Assembly: GCA_905209075.1 (NCBI GenBank)
Contig: CAJLRL010000004.1
Coordinates: 124,001 to 188,000 of the forward strand
Length of the DNA stretch: 64,000 nt
Direction: 5' to 3'
Source: an uncultured Lachnospiraceae bacterium
GTDB lineage: Bacteria > Bacillota > Clostridia > Lachnospirales > Lachnospiraceae
In this document: piece after piece, positions 26,362-34,049 of the stretch
Numbering within the stretch: position 1 is the first letter of the stretch
Layout: every line of letters starts with the position of its first letter
Made by a program: the position numbers and the translations under genes
The notes under the pieces: model-generated
Told to the model about the DNA's origin: nothing
The model's database searches: none
The model's input: only the letters and a program-made list of their open reading frames with translations

Positions 26362-26628
26362 AATATATTTTTCAAAGTGATTTATGTAAAAGATAAATCA
26401 GTAACTGTGTAAACAGTTATGATACTCATATGGGCAGAATCAATAAGACCAAAGAGCGTGATTATGTCTGGCTGGCAAAAAGCCAGTATACATGAGTGGC
26501 AACTGATACAATAATAGCAGGGTGTTTTGAAATGTACCCCACTATTATAATCTATCAAAACAAGATACGATGTCTGGCAGTAAGACCGAAGAGCGTGACC
26601 GGATGTCCCACAAATGGAGGAAATTAAA
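26362..26628 (+). other. Structured rpoA-rplQ gap with a duplicated 18-nt motif
   Basis: 267 bp without a gene. Clear hairpins are GATTTAT/ATAAATC (26379-26399), TAACTGT-GTAA-ACAGTTA (26402-26419), CTGGC/GCCAG (about 26471-26485) and ATAATAG/CTATTAT (26510-26547). The word TAAGACC(A/G)AAGAGCGTGA occurs twice, at 26444-26461 and 26581-26598. The second copy lies next to the rplQ Shine-Dalgarno. Confidence 0.45.
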
Positions 26629-27153
26629 ATGGCAAAATATCGTAAGTTAAGCAGAACATCAAGCCAGAGAAAGGCTTTACTCAGAGGTCAGGTTACACAG
26701 CTTCTTGTTAACGGAAAGATCGTTACTACAGAGGCTAAGGCTAAAGAGGTTCGTAAGATCGCTGAGGGTCTTATCGCATTAGCAGTAAAAGAGAAAGACA
26801 ACTTCGAAGAGGTTACTGTAACAGCTAAGGTTGCCCGCAAGGACAAAGATGGCAAGAGAGTTAAAGAAGTTGTTGATGGAAAGAAAGTTACTGTATACGA
26901 TGAAGTAGAAAAGACAATCAAGAAGGATTCTGCTTCACGTCTTCATGCAAGAAGACAGATGCTTAAAGTTCTTTACACAGCTAAAGAGTCTGACGGCACA
27001 AAGAAGGGTACAAAGACTATCGATGTAACAAATAAGTTATTTGATGAGATCGCACCTAAATATGCTACACGTAACGGTGGTTATACAAGAATCGTTAAGA
27101 TTGGTCAGCGTAAAGGTGACGGAGCTCTTGAAGTACTCCTTGAGTTAGTTTAA
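26629..27153 (+). CDS. rplQ: Ribosomal protein L17 (bL17) with a long internal insertion
   Basis: 174 residues, where most bacterial L17 proteins have 112-130. The ordinary ends are present: KYRKLSRTSSQRKALLRGQV at the start and GGYTRIVKIGQRKGDGA at the end. Between KAKEVRKIAEGLIALA and SASRLHARRQMLKVLY lies an extra charged segment of about 40-50 residues (around KVARKDKDGKRVKEVVDG). The ATG at 26629 follows GGAGG. It is last in the superoperon, followed by a strong terminator. Confidence 0.95.
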   Translation: MAKYRKLSRTSSQRKALLRGQVTQLLVNGKIVTTEAKAKEVRKIAEGLIALAVKEKDNFEEVTVTAKVARKDKDGKRVKEVVDGKKVTVYDEVEKTIKKDSASRLHARRQMLKVLYTAKESDGTKKGTKTIDVTNKLFDEIAPKYATRNGGYTRIVKIGQRKGDGALEVLLELV

Positions 27154-27183
27154 TTATTGATCGGTATAAATTTTAAACTACAC

Positions 27184-27229
27184 AAAAATCCATGAAATAT
27201 CTTTTGATATTTCATGGATTTTTTTATTT
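27184..27229 (+). terminator. Rho-independent terminator of the ribosomal superoperon
   Basis: A perfect 18-bp stem: the left arm at 27184-27201 pairs with 27206-27223 around a TTTT loop, and a long T-run follows. It is about 30 bp after the rplQ stop. Confidence 0.93.
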
Positions 27230-27248
27230 CAGACGTAACTGGATCAAA

Positions 27249-27281
27249 GAAAAAACTCCGCCGTTGTGGCGGAGCTTTTAT
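27249..27281 (-). terminator. Terminator of the dnaD-prs operon
   Basis: Arms CTCCGCC (27256-27262) and GGCGGAG (27268-27274) with an A-run on the left that becomes a T-run on the minus strand. It lies just beyond the prs stop codon, converging on the rplQ terminator. Confidence 0.85.
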
Positions 27282-27292
27282 TACAATGCAAT

Positions 27293-28486
27293 TTATTGGT
27301 TTTTTGCAGCCTTCTGTTCATCATTGTATTTTTTTACACATTTTTTTATCCTATCATATGGTGAGAGAAGATCACTGATAGAACAATCATGGTTTAATGT
27401 ATCAATCAGATATGCAATATATTTGCTCATATCACAGCTGATGTAATATTCTTTTGAAAGAAGCTCTGGAGACTGGTAAATAAGGTTTGTTGTAACAACA
27501 CGATAAATAAGTCCTTCTTCATAAGCTTTATCAAATGAATCAAATCCGTTAGTGAATAATCCGAATGTTGAAACGACAAAGATCCTGTTTGCGTTTCTTT
27601 TTTTCAGCTCTTTAGCAGTATCGATCATGCTTTCACCTGATGAAATCATATCATCAATGATAAGAACATCTTTTCCGTCTACATTTGAGCCGAGGAACTC
27701 GTGTGCCACGATAGGGTTGCGTCCATCTACGATACGGCTGTAATCACGTCTCTTGTAAAACATACCCATGTCAACGCCGAGTACGTTAGCAAGGTAAATA
27801 GCACGATTTGTTGCGCCCTCATCAGGTGAGATGATCATAAGGTGGTCTGCATCTATGGTAATGTCTTTAACGTTCTTTAAAATACCTTTGATGAACTGGT
27901 AAGAAGGCATAACATTCTCAAATCCATTGAGAGGGATTGCGTTTACAACACGAGGATCATGAGCATCGAATGTAATAATATTATCTACACCCATATTTGT
28001 AAGTTCCTGAAGTGCAAGTGGGCAGTCAAGAGACTCACGTCCTGTTCGTCTATGCTGACGGCTTTCATATAAGAATGGAAGGATTACTGTTATTCTACGG
28101 GCTTTTCCACCGACAGCAGCGATTACACGCTTAAGATCTGCGTAATGATCATCAGGTGACATGTGGTTTGTCTGGCCGCATACAGAATATGTGAGGCTAT
28201 AGTTTGTGACATCGACCATAATATAAAGATCATATCCACGCACGGACTGGTTGATAACACATTTTGCTTCTCCGGAACCGAATCTAGGTGTTGAAGGGCG
28301 GATGATGTAGCTATTTTTGTAATAATCCTTGAAAGCTATCTCGTTAGCATGCTCATGCTCGCGATGCTCTCTCCATCCCTGTAAATAGCTGTCCACTTTT
28401 TCAGCGAGACCTATACAGCTTTCTGTAGCGACAAGTCCAAGTGTACCTGTAGGCATAGTTTCCAAAATTCTCTCATCGTTTGGCAT
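27293..28486 (-). CDS. prs: Ribose-phosphate pyrophosphokinase (PRPP synthetase)
   Basis: 397 residues, longer than the usual 310-320. The PRPP-binding signature VLIIDDMISSGESM is intact, as are SRQHRRTGRESLDCPLALQE (flexible-loop region) and TFDAHDPRV. The extra length is an N-terminal part (about 80 residues before FGSGEAKC) and a C-terminal tail, which points to a long class common in Clostridia. The ATG at 28486 follows GGAGGAAC on the minus strand. It is the last gene after dnaD and the loader gene. Confidence 0.9.
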   Translation of the reverse strand: MPNDERILETMPTGTLGLVATESCIGLAEKVDSYLQGWREHREHEHANEIAFKDYYKNSYIIRPSTPRFGSGEAKCVINQSVRGYDLYIMVDVTNYSLTYSVCGQTNHMSPDDHYADLKRVIAAVGGKARRITVILPFLYESRQHRRTGRESLDCPLALQELTNMGVDNIITFDAHDPRVVNAIPLNGFENVMPSYQFIKGILKNVKDITIDADHLMIISPDEGATNRAIYLANVLGVDMGMFYKRRDYSRIVDGRNPIVAHEFLGSNVDGKDVLIIDDMISSGESMIDTAKELKKRNANRIFVVSTFGLFTNGFDSFDKAYEEGLIYRVVTTNLIYQSPELLSKEYYISCDMSKYIAYLIDTLNHDCSISDLLSPYDRIKKCVKKYNDEQKAAKNQ

Positions 28487-28542
28487 TATTGTTCCTCCAT
28501 AAATTGTCAATGTAAATAAAATGTTTTTATAATAAAAAGCAA

Positions 28543-29526
28543 TTACCGCATGGTATGCTTCTTAATTCGAATATCATCACCAAATAGTTTAATGATAGTG
28601 TAGCTGTCAGAAATACGTGACAGAGTACGCTCTGAATAAATATCTGCTACCTGGGCCAGATTCAGATTAGTGGAAATAATCGTTGATCTGTGGCGCAGGA
28701 TCCTCTCATTTACACATAAAAACAGCTGCGAAGTGGTAAATGAATTTGAAAGTTCTGTACCGAGATCATCTATTATAAGAAGATCACAGTCAAAAATGTT
28801 TTGGTGTGCTGCGATCGCATCAGAATCTTTTTCAAACACACCTTTGCTTAATATATCAAATAATTGAAAGGCTGTAAAGTATATTACGGAATGACCTGAA
28901 TCTAATAAATCTTTTGCAACACAATTGGATAAAAAAGTCTTTCCGACACCGGTATTGCCATATAAAAATAGATTTTTAGGTTTATTTTCGAAGTCATCAA
29001 TGAAGCGGTGACATTCATAAACAGCATTTTTCATCGTTTTAAGGGATGAAAGACCTGTTGCCGGATTTATATCGGAATCGGAATAATAATCATATTTAAA
29101 TGTTGAAAAATTTTCACGTTCCAGAATTTCTCTAATATTTGACTGGGAATAAACGGTATCAATTATAGCTTGTTTGAAACAATGGCACTTCTGACCATTT
29201 ATATAGCCTGTATCCCGGCAGTCAGGGCAGGTGTACACCGGCTCAAAATAGTCAATAGGATAGTGGGTGGCTTCAAGAAGAGCAGCTCTCTCCTCTTTGT
29301 AATCTGCAATAACAGCCTTTAAATCTGCAAGGGCGAGTGTATCTCCATCTATGAGCTTTGCAGCCTGTTTTACGGAAACAGAGGCTATGGAGTCATCTAT
29401 TTCTTTTAGGCGCGGAACTGCTTTGTAGGCAGCCTGGATACGTTTTTCATGTATAAATTTGTTCTGCAGCTGACGCTTATCGTAAGCACGCATGATCTCA
29501 TCATATTGAGTATTGGAAAGTGCCAT
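28543..29526 (-). CDS. DnaC/DnaI-type replicative helicase loader
   Basis: 327 residues, AAA+ ATPase. The C-terminal domain has Walker A GNTGVGKT, Walker B LLIIDDLG and a sensor-like STNLN. The N-terminal part holds a cysteine cluster CPDCRDTGYINGQKCHC, likely a zinc site as in DnaI. This protein would load the replicative helicase at the origin. The ATG at 29526 is preceded by GGAGGAA on the minus strand. It is located downstream of dnaD, with a 159-bp foldback between them. Confidence 0.88.
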   Translation of the reverse strand: MALSNTQYDEIMRAYDKRQLQNKFIHEKRIQAAYKAVPRLKEIDDSIASVSVKQAAKLIDGDTLALADLKAVIADYKEERAALLEATHYPIDYFEPVYTCPDCRDTGYINGQKCHCFKQAIIDTVYSQSNIREILERENFSTFKYDYYSDSDINPATGLSSLKTMKNAVYECHRFIDDFENKPKNLFLYGNTGVGKTFLSNCVAKDLLDSGHSVIYFTAFQLFDILSKGVFEKDSDAIAAHQNIFDCDLLIIDDLGTELSNSFTTSQLFLCVNERILRHRSTIISTNLNLAQVADIYSERTLSRISDSYTIIKLFGDDIRIKKHTMR

Positions 29527-29548
29527 AAATTCCTCCGTTTTACTGGTA

Positions 29549-29707
29549 TGTACTCTCGGAATCTTCTTTAAACGAATAATTCTGGCTATATTTCCGATAT
29601 ACTGCTTCCATTTTCTCGTCGTACACACCGTGTACGCACTGCGAAAATGTCATTGTATATCAAAAATCTATCTCAGAATTCTTCATTTAGAAGATTCCGA
29701 GAGTACA
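29549..29707. repeat. 159-bp foldback sequence between dnaD and the helicase-loader gene
   Basis: An imperfect inverted repeat centred at 29628. The outer arms TGTACTCTCGGAATCTTCT (29549-29567) and AGAAGATTCCGAGAGTACA (29689-29707) are perfectly complementary, and the centre GTACAC-ACC-GTGTAC (29621-29635) is also perfect. Between them lie matching blocks such as AATTCTG/CAGAATT and GATATAC/GTATATC. It ends 5 bp from the dnaD stop. It may be a second small foldback element and could affect mRNA processing (inference). Confidence 0.7.
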
Positions 29708-29711
29708 TTGG

Positions 29712-30809
29712 TTATGAATTGAGAAGTAATTTCTCAAGCTGGTCATAATCCTGAGTACGCTGGTCAAAATTATTAAACTTATTGTGTTTAGATTTGCTGA
29801 CATTTTCAGCTGTCCTGCTGGCAGCCTGTTTATTCTTTGAAAATGACTGGTCAAGCCGGGAAACATCATTCATATTGTGGACGTTATTCCGGTACCAGTT
29901 AGTTAATATTGTGTCTGTGTATTCAAAGCTGGGCTGGTGTGTAGCGGTTATAGTCCGCTTGCACGCTTCATTTATAAGCTCTATTGTAAAATTATATTCA
30001 TTGCTCCATTTGCTTATAAAATCCATTTCAGATTGTATAAGATTACGTCCAGTGATACCGAGTGCTTTCATCACTGCATAATAAGCTTTAGAATGTGCAG
30101 CTGAATCATTTTTGGCCTGTTCGACCGTTGATATTCCTGAATCCGCCCATCCAAGTGCAACCTTATCCATGTATCGCAGGCTTGAATGTCCTTTTGAAAT
30201 ACAATATTCAACAAGATATGTAACGAGCTCAGGCGAAAATTTGAGCTTATCAAGCCAGTAAAGAATAATGTTGGTATCAGAAGAGGACATCGGGTGTTTT
30301 AAGTATGTTTCTATAATAAAAAATAATTCTGAAATATCAGGATCACTTCTGAAATGCTTTATCTCATCAAGAGAATATTCCCTGCGTGCCTGCTTTTGAG
30401 GAGCAGGTTTTTTTGCATATGATGCAATAATGTTTTTATTTGAACCGGCTACCTCAGTTGAAGCAGCATCGGTCCTACTTATCTCAGTTGAAGCAGCATC
30501 AGCCCTGCTTATCTCAACAGGAAGAAGTGTAAGTCCTGTTACATTTCCCTGTGCATCTGTGTCTATACGGAGTAAGCCTTCTTTTGTCCAATAGTTAAAT
30601 GCGCGCATCACATCCTTTTCGGTCTGTTCAAAGTGATCTGCTATGGAAGAAACAGATATTGTGTGATCAGAAGAAGAAAGTGTGCGAAGCAGATATAAGT
30701 ATATTTTAACGAATTCTCCGTTTGCCAAGGGCATGTATCTATCTATAAAAATATTGGGCACAACAGTGTCAGGAGACACGATATTACTGTATAAATTAAT
30801 AGTTGCCAT
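29712..30809 (-). CDS. dnaD: DnaD-domain replication initiation protein
   Basis: 365 residues. The N-terminal region (about 1-90) is a winged-helix DnaD/DnaB-like oligomerisation domain (FVKIYLYLLRTLSS...IADHFEQTEKDVMRAFNYW). The C-terminal region has the DnaB_2 domain, ending LTNWYRNNVHNMNDV, that binds DNA. The linker contains a 10-residue tandem repeat (AASTEISR-type, about residues 100-122) encoded by two 30-bp DNA repeats at 30451-30510. It is transcribed from 30846-30874 and followed by the helicase-loader gene. A DnaA-box cluster lies upstream. Confidence 0.88.
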   Translation of the reverse strand: MATINLYSNIVSPDTVVPNIFIDRYMPLANGEFVKIYLYLLRTLSSSDHTISVSSIADHFEQTEKDVMRAFNYWTKEGLLRIDTDAQGNVTGLTLLPVEISRADAASTEISRTDAASTEVAGSNKNIIASYAKKPAPQKQARREYSLDEIKHFRSDPDISELFFIIETYLKHPMSSSDTNIILYWLDKLKFSPELVTYLVEYCISKGHSSLRYMDKVALGWADSGISTVEQAKNDSAAHSKAYYAVMKALGITGRNLIQSEMDFISKWSNEYNFTIELINEACKRTITATHQPSFEYTDTILTNWYRNNVHNMNDVSRLDQSFSKNKQAASRTAENVSKSKHNKFNNFDQRTQDYDQLEKLLLNS

Positions 30810-30845
30810 GTTTTTATTACCTCATTTGAATTTAACCTGTGTGAA

Positions 30846-30874
30846 ATTATAGCACAATAATTCAATGGTGTGAA
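30846..30874 (-). promoter_or_regulatory. Promoter of the dnaD-loader-prs operon
   Basis: On the minus strand: TTCACA (30869-30874), a 17-bp spacer with TGC before TATAAT (30846-30851), i.e. an extended -10. Confidence 0.7.
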
Positions 30875-30930
30875 GAATAAATAAATCCACCATAATTCAC
30901 AGGAGTGGGTATATATCCACTGTGTAAAAT

Positions 30931-31066
30931 TGTGGATAAAGTGGATAAAAATGAGGATAACCTAAAAATCAATATTGTAGTTGGTAATAAAAAGTGGATA
31001 AATTCATAAAAATTCCACATGTAAAAATGTAGTTTTAAACATTTTACATGTGGATAAAGTGGATAA
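30931..31066 (-). promoter_or_regulatory. DnaA-box cluster between murC and dnaD
   Basis: Two perfect DnaA boxes TTATCCACA (minus strand; 30931-30939 and 31049-31057) and three one-mismatch boxes TTATCCACT (30940-30948, 30993-31001, 31058-31066), all in one orientation. Two pairs are directly abutting. Further partial GGATAA words lie between them. They are 120-260 bp upstream of dnaD. Confidence 0.7.
31011..31053 (-). terminator. Probable murC terminator
   Basis: CCACATGTAAAA (31015-31026) pairs with TTTTACATGTGG (31042-31053) and on the minus strand is followed by AATTTTTAT. The hairpin shares bases with one DnaA box. Confidence 0.6.
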
Positions 31067-31067
31067 G

Positions 31068-32447
31068 TTATTTCTTTAAAAGCGATTCGCCTATTTCTAC
31101 AACATTTCCGGCTCCCATAGTTATCAACAGATCACCGTTTACACAATTTTCTGATAAAAATTTTTCTATTTCATCAAATGAAGGAAAATAGTGCGCATTC
31201 TTCCCTTTTTCAAGCAATAATGATAAAATATCTTTTGAAGATATGCCATACGTATTTTTTTCGCGTGCAGCATATATATCAGCAAGCACGATCATATCTG
31301 CCATAGAAAGAACATCAGCAAAATCATTTAAAAATGCTTTTGTGCGGGAATAAGTATGTGGCTGGAATACGAGCACAAGTCTTTTGTGTGGATAATTGAG
31401 TGCTGCATTTAAGGTTGCACGGATTTCGGTTGGATGGTGTGCATAATCATCTATGATCGTGATCCCATTAACAGTTCCTTTGTACTGGAAACGCCTGTCA
31501 GCACCACCGAATTTTGAAAGTCCGCTTATTATTGCGTCCGGCGAAATTCCAAGATCGATCGCAAGAGCGATGGCGGAAAGACTGTTGCTTATATTGTGGG
31601 CTCCGGGAACATTTAAAGTTACATCAAAAAGCTTTTGTCCGTGGTGCATGGCACTAAAAGATGCACAGGCTTTTTCATTATAAGTAATATTTTCAGGATA
31701 GAAATCATATTTTGAATCAAAGCCATATGTGACAACCTGTTGAGGAAGATCTTTGACGATCTCTTCATAGTTGTCAATTTCACCATTGATTATAGTTGCA
31801 CCGGATGCAAGTGTGTTTGCAGCAAACTTATGGAAGGAATGGCGGATATCATCAAGATCTTTAAAGAAATCCAGATGTTCTGCTTCTATATTTAATATGA
31901 TACTATATTTCGGCCTGAAATTTAAAAAGCTGTTTGTGTATTCACATGCTTCTGATACAAAATATTCAGATGAACCGACTCTTAGGTTGCCATGGATAGC
32001 AGAAAGAATTCCGCCGACAGTTATAGTAGGATCAGTTTCAGCTTCAAGGAGAATCTGGCTGATCATGGATGTTGTTGTTGTTTTTCCGTGGGTTCCGGCT
32101 ACAGCAATGGACTGTTTATAGTTATCCATAATCTGTCCTAGAAGTTCAGCGCGTGTTAACATAGGAAGACCTGCAGCTTTTGCTGCGGCAAATTCAGGAT
32201 TATCTTCACGGATAGCAGCTGTGTACACTACAAGGTCGATTCCTGGAATTATATTTTCGGCACATTGACCATAAAAAATGCGCATACCTTTAGCTTCGAG
32301 GGATTTTGTAAGATCGGATTCTTTTGAATCTGAGCCGGATATAGTAAAGCCTTCTTCGTGAAGTATTTCAGCCAGACCGCTCATGCTGATTCCGCCTATA
32401 CCTATAAAATGGATATGGATTGGTTTTTGAAAGTTTATTTTATACAT
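31068..32447 (-). CDS. murC: UDP-N-acetylmuramate--L-alanine ligase
   Basis: 459 residues, normal length. It adds L-Ala to UDP-MurNAc in peptidoglycan precursor synthesis. The N-terminal IHFIGIGGISMSGLAEIL dinucleotide-like fold, the ATP-binding AGTHGKTTTTSMI, and FQPHTYSRT are diagnostic of MurC. The start ATG at 32447 gives MYKINFQ; upstream in-frame codons lack support. Promoter candidates TTTCCA and TATAAT lie at 32485-32513 on the minus strand. Confidence 0.95.
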   Translation of the reverse strand: MYKINFQKPIHIHFIGIGGISMSGLAEILHEEGFTISGSDSKESDLTKSLEAKGMRIFYGQCAENIIPGIDLVVYTAAIREDNPEFAAAKAAGLPMLTRAELLGQIMDNYKQSIAVAGTHGKTTTTSMISQILLEAETDPTITVGGILSAIHGNLRVGSSEYFVSEACEYTNSFLNFRPKYSIILNIEAEHLDFFKDLDDIRHSFHKFAANTLASGATIINGEIDNYEEIVKDLPQQVVTYGFDSKYDFYPENITYNEKACASFSAMHHGQKLFDVTLNVPGAHNISNSLSAIALAIDLGISPDAIISGLSKFGGADRRFQYKGTVNGITIIDDYAHHPTEIRATLNAALNYPHKRLVLVFQPHTYSRTKAFLNDFADVLSMADMIVLADIYAAREKNTYGISSKDILSLLLEKGKNAHYFPSFDEIEKFLSENCVNGDLLITMGAGNVVEIGESLLKK

Positions 32448-32484
32448 TAATTTATACCTGCCTGATTTTAATTTATTCCGTTTA

Positions 32485-32513
32485 ATTATACAACGAAAGT
32501 AAGTATTTGGAAA
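32485..32513 (-). promoter_or_regulatory. Probable murC promoter
   Basis: Minus strand: TTTCCA (32508-32513), a 17-bp spacer and TATAAT (32485-32490), about 40 bp before the murC start codon. Confidence 0.55.
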
Positions 32514-32546
32514 GAGCAACTAACAATGCTTTTTAGGTAACAATCC

Positions 32547-32580
32547 GTTACAGTTCACACCTGACAGTGTGGCCAGCAAC
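32547..32580. repeat. Dispersed 34-nt hairpin repeat, copy 2
   Basis: Arms GTTACAGTTCACAC (32547-32560) and GTGTGGCCAGCAAC (32567-32580) with loop CTGACA. The same arms and a loop that is nearly the reverse complement (TGTTAG) form copy 3 at 48766-48799. Confidence 0.6.
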
Positions 32581-32651
32581 GATAACCTCCATCACAAATT
32601 AGGCAAAATGACGAAAAAATAAGAAAATTAAAAACATAATTGTGAAAAATG

Positions 32652-32680
32652 TTGTTTGGCAAGTGCTAGTGTGGTATAAT
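32652..32680 (+). promoter_or_regulatory. Promoter of glgC-glgD
   Basis: TTGTTT (32652-32657), a 17-bp spacer and TATAAT (32675-32680) preceded by TGG, an extended -10. The leader before glgC is about 90 nt. Confidence 0.7.
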
Positions 32681-32774
32681 CTGTTTAACATAATTTATGC
32701 CGCAATAGTTAATAAAACGTATCTGCAGATGCGTAAAACAGTTACAAAAATTAGGACAGACGAGGAGTGATAAC

Positions 32775-34049
32775 GTGATTAAAAAAGAAATGATAGCCAT
32801 GCTTTTAGCTGGTGGTCAAGGCAGCAGACTTGGAGTTCTGACGGCAAATTTAGCTAAACCGGCAGTTTCATTTGGCGGAAAATACCGTATAATAGATTTC
32901 CCGCTGAGCAACTGCATTAATTCAGGGATTGATACAGTCGGTGTGTTGACGCAGTACCAGCCTCTCAGGCTTAATACACATATAGGGATAGGTATTCCGT
33001 GGGATCTTGACAGAAATAATGGCGGAGTTACGATCCTGCCGCCTTATGAGAAGAGTGAGAACAGTCAATGGTACACAGGAACTGCAAATGCCATATATCA
33101 GAATTTAAAATATATGGAAAGCTATAATCCGGATTATGTACTCATACTTTCTGGAGATCACATTTATAAGATGGATTATGAGGTTATGCTGGATTTCCAT
33201 AAGGAGAACAATGCGGATGTTACGATCGCAACAATGCCGGTTTCAATGGAAGAGGCAAGCCGTTTTGGAATAGTGATCGCTGATGACGATGGAAAGATTA
33301 ACGATTTTGAAGAAAAGCCGGAAAAGCCAAGGAGCAATCTTGCATCAATGGGAATATACATTTTTTCATGGCCGGTTTTACGAGATGCGCTTATTTCACT
33401 TAAGGATCAGCAGAGCTGTGATTTTGGCAAACATATTATTCCATATTGCTTTAAAAACAACAGGCAGATATATGCTTATGAGTTTAACGGATACTGGAAA
33501 GACGTAGGAACTCTTGGTTCTTATTGGGAAGCCAATATGGAACTCATTGATCTCATACCAGAGTTTAATCTTTACGAGGAATACTGGAAAATATACACAA
33601 AAAATGACGTGATAGTTCCTCAGTATATAGCTGACGAAGGGCATGTCGAAAGATGTATCATGGGAGAGGGCACAGAATGCTTCGGACATGTACAGAATTG
33701 TGTTATTGGCGCTAATGTACAGATCGGCAGGGGAGCTGTCATACGGGATTCGATCATAATGAGAGACACAGTTATAGGCGATAATGTCACAATTGATAAG
33801 TCTATAATTGCAGAAAATTGTAAGATAGGCAGCAATGTAGAGCTTGGATTTGGCGATGAAAAACCAAATGTATTGAACGAGAACATATATGGTTTCGGAC
33901 TTGTTACAATAGGAGAAGATTCTGTTATACCGGATGGGGTAAAGATCGGAAAAAATACAGCAATATCAGGAGAAACATATATAGAGGATTATCAGGATGG
34001 CATATTGCCGGGTGGAGAAGTTATTATTAAGGCAGGTGACGGAAAATGA
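32775..34049 (+). CDS. glgC: Glucose-1-phosphate adenylyltransferase catalytic subunit
   Basis: 424 residues begun by GTG (32775) after GAGGAG. It makes ADP-glucose from glucose-1-phosphate and ATP for glycogen. The N-terminal LLAGGQGSRLGVLT nucleotide loop, FPLSNCINSGI, the SGDHIYKMDY sugar-binding segment, and the C-terminal left-handed beta-helix hexapeptides are all present. It overlaps glgD by 4 bp, so the two subunits are coupled. Confidence 0.96.
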   Translation: MIKKEMIAMLLAGGQGSRLGVLTANLAKPAVSFGGKYRIIDFPLSNCINSGIDTVGVLTQYQPLRLNTHIGIGIPWDLDRNNGGVTILPPYEKSENSQWYTGTANAIYQNLKYMESYNPDYVLILSGDHIYKMDYEVMLDFHKENNADVTIATMPVSMEEASRFGIVIADDDGKINDFEEKPEKPRSNLASMGIYIFSWPVLRDALISLKDQQSCDFGKHIIPYCFKNNRQIYAYEFNGYWKDVGTLGSYWEANMELIDLIPEFNLYEEYWKIYTKNDVIVPQYIADEGHVERCIMGEGTECFGHVQNCVIGANVQIGRGAVIRDSIIMRDTVIGDNVTIDKSIIAENCKIGSNVELGFGDEKPNVLNENIYGFGLVTIGEDSVIPDGVKIGKNTAISGETYIEDYQDGILPGGEVIIKAGDGK

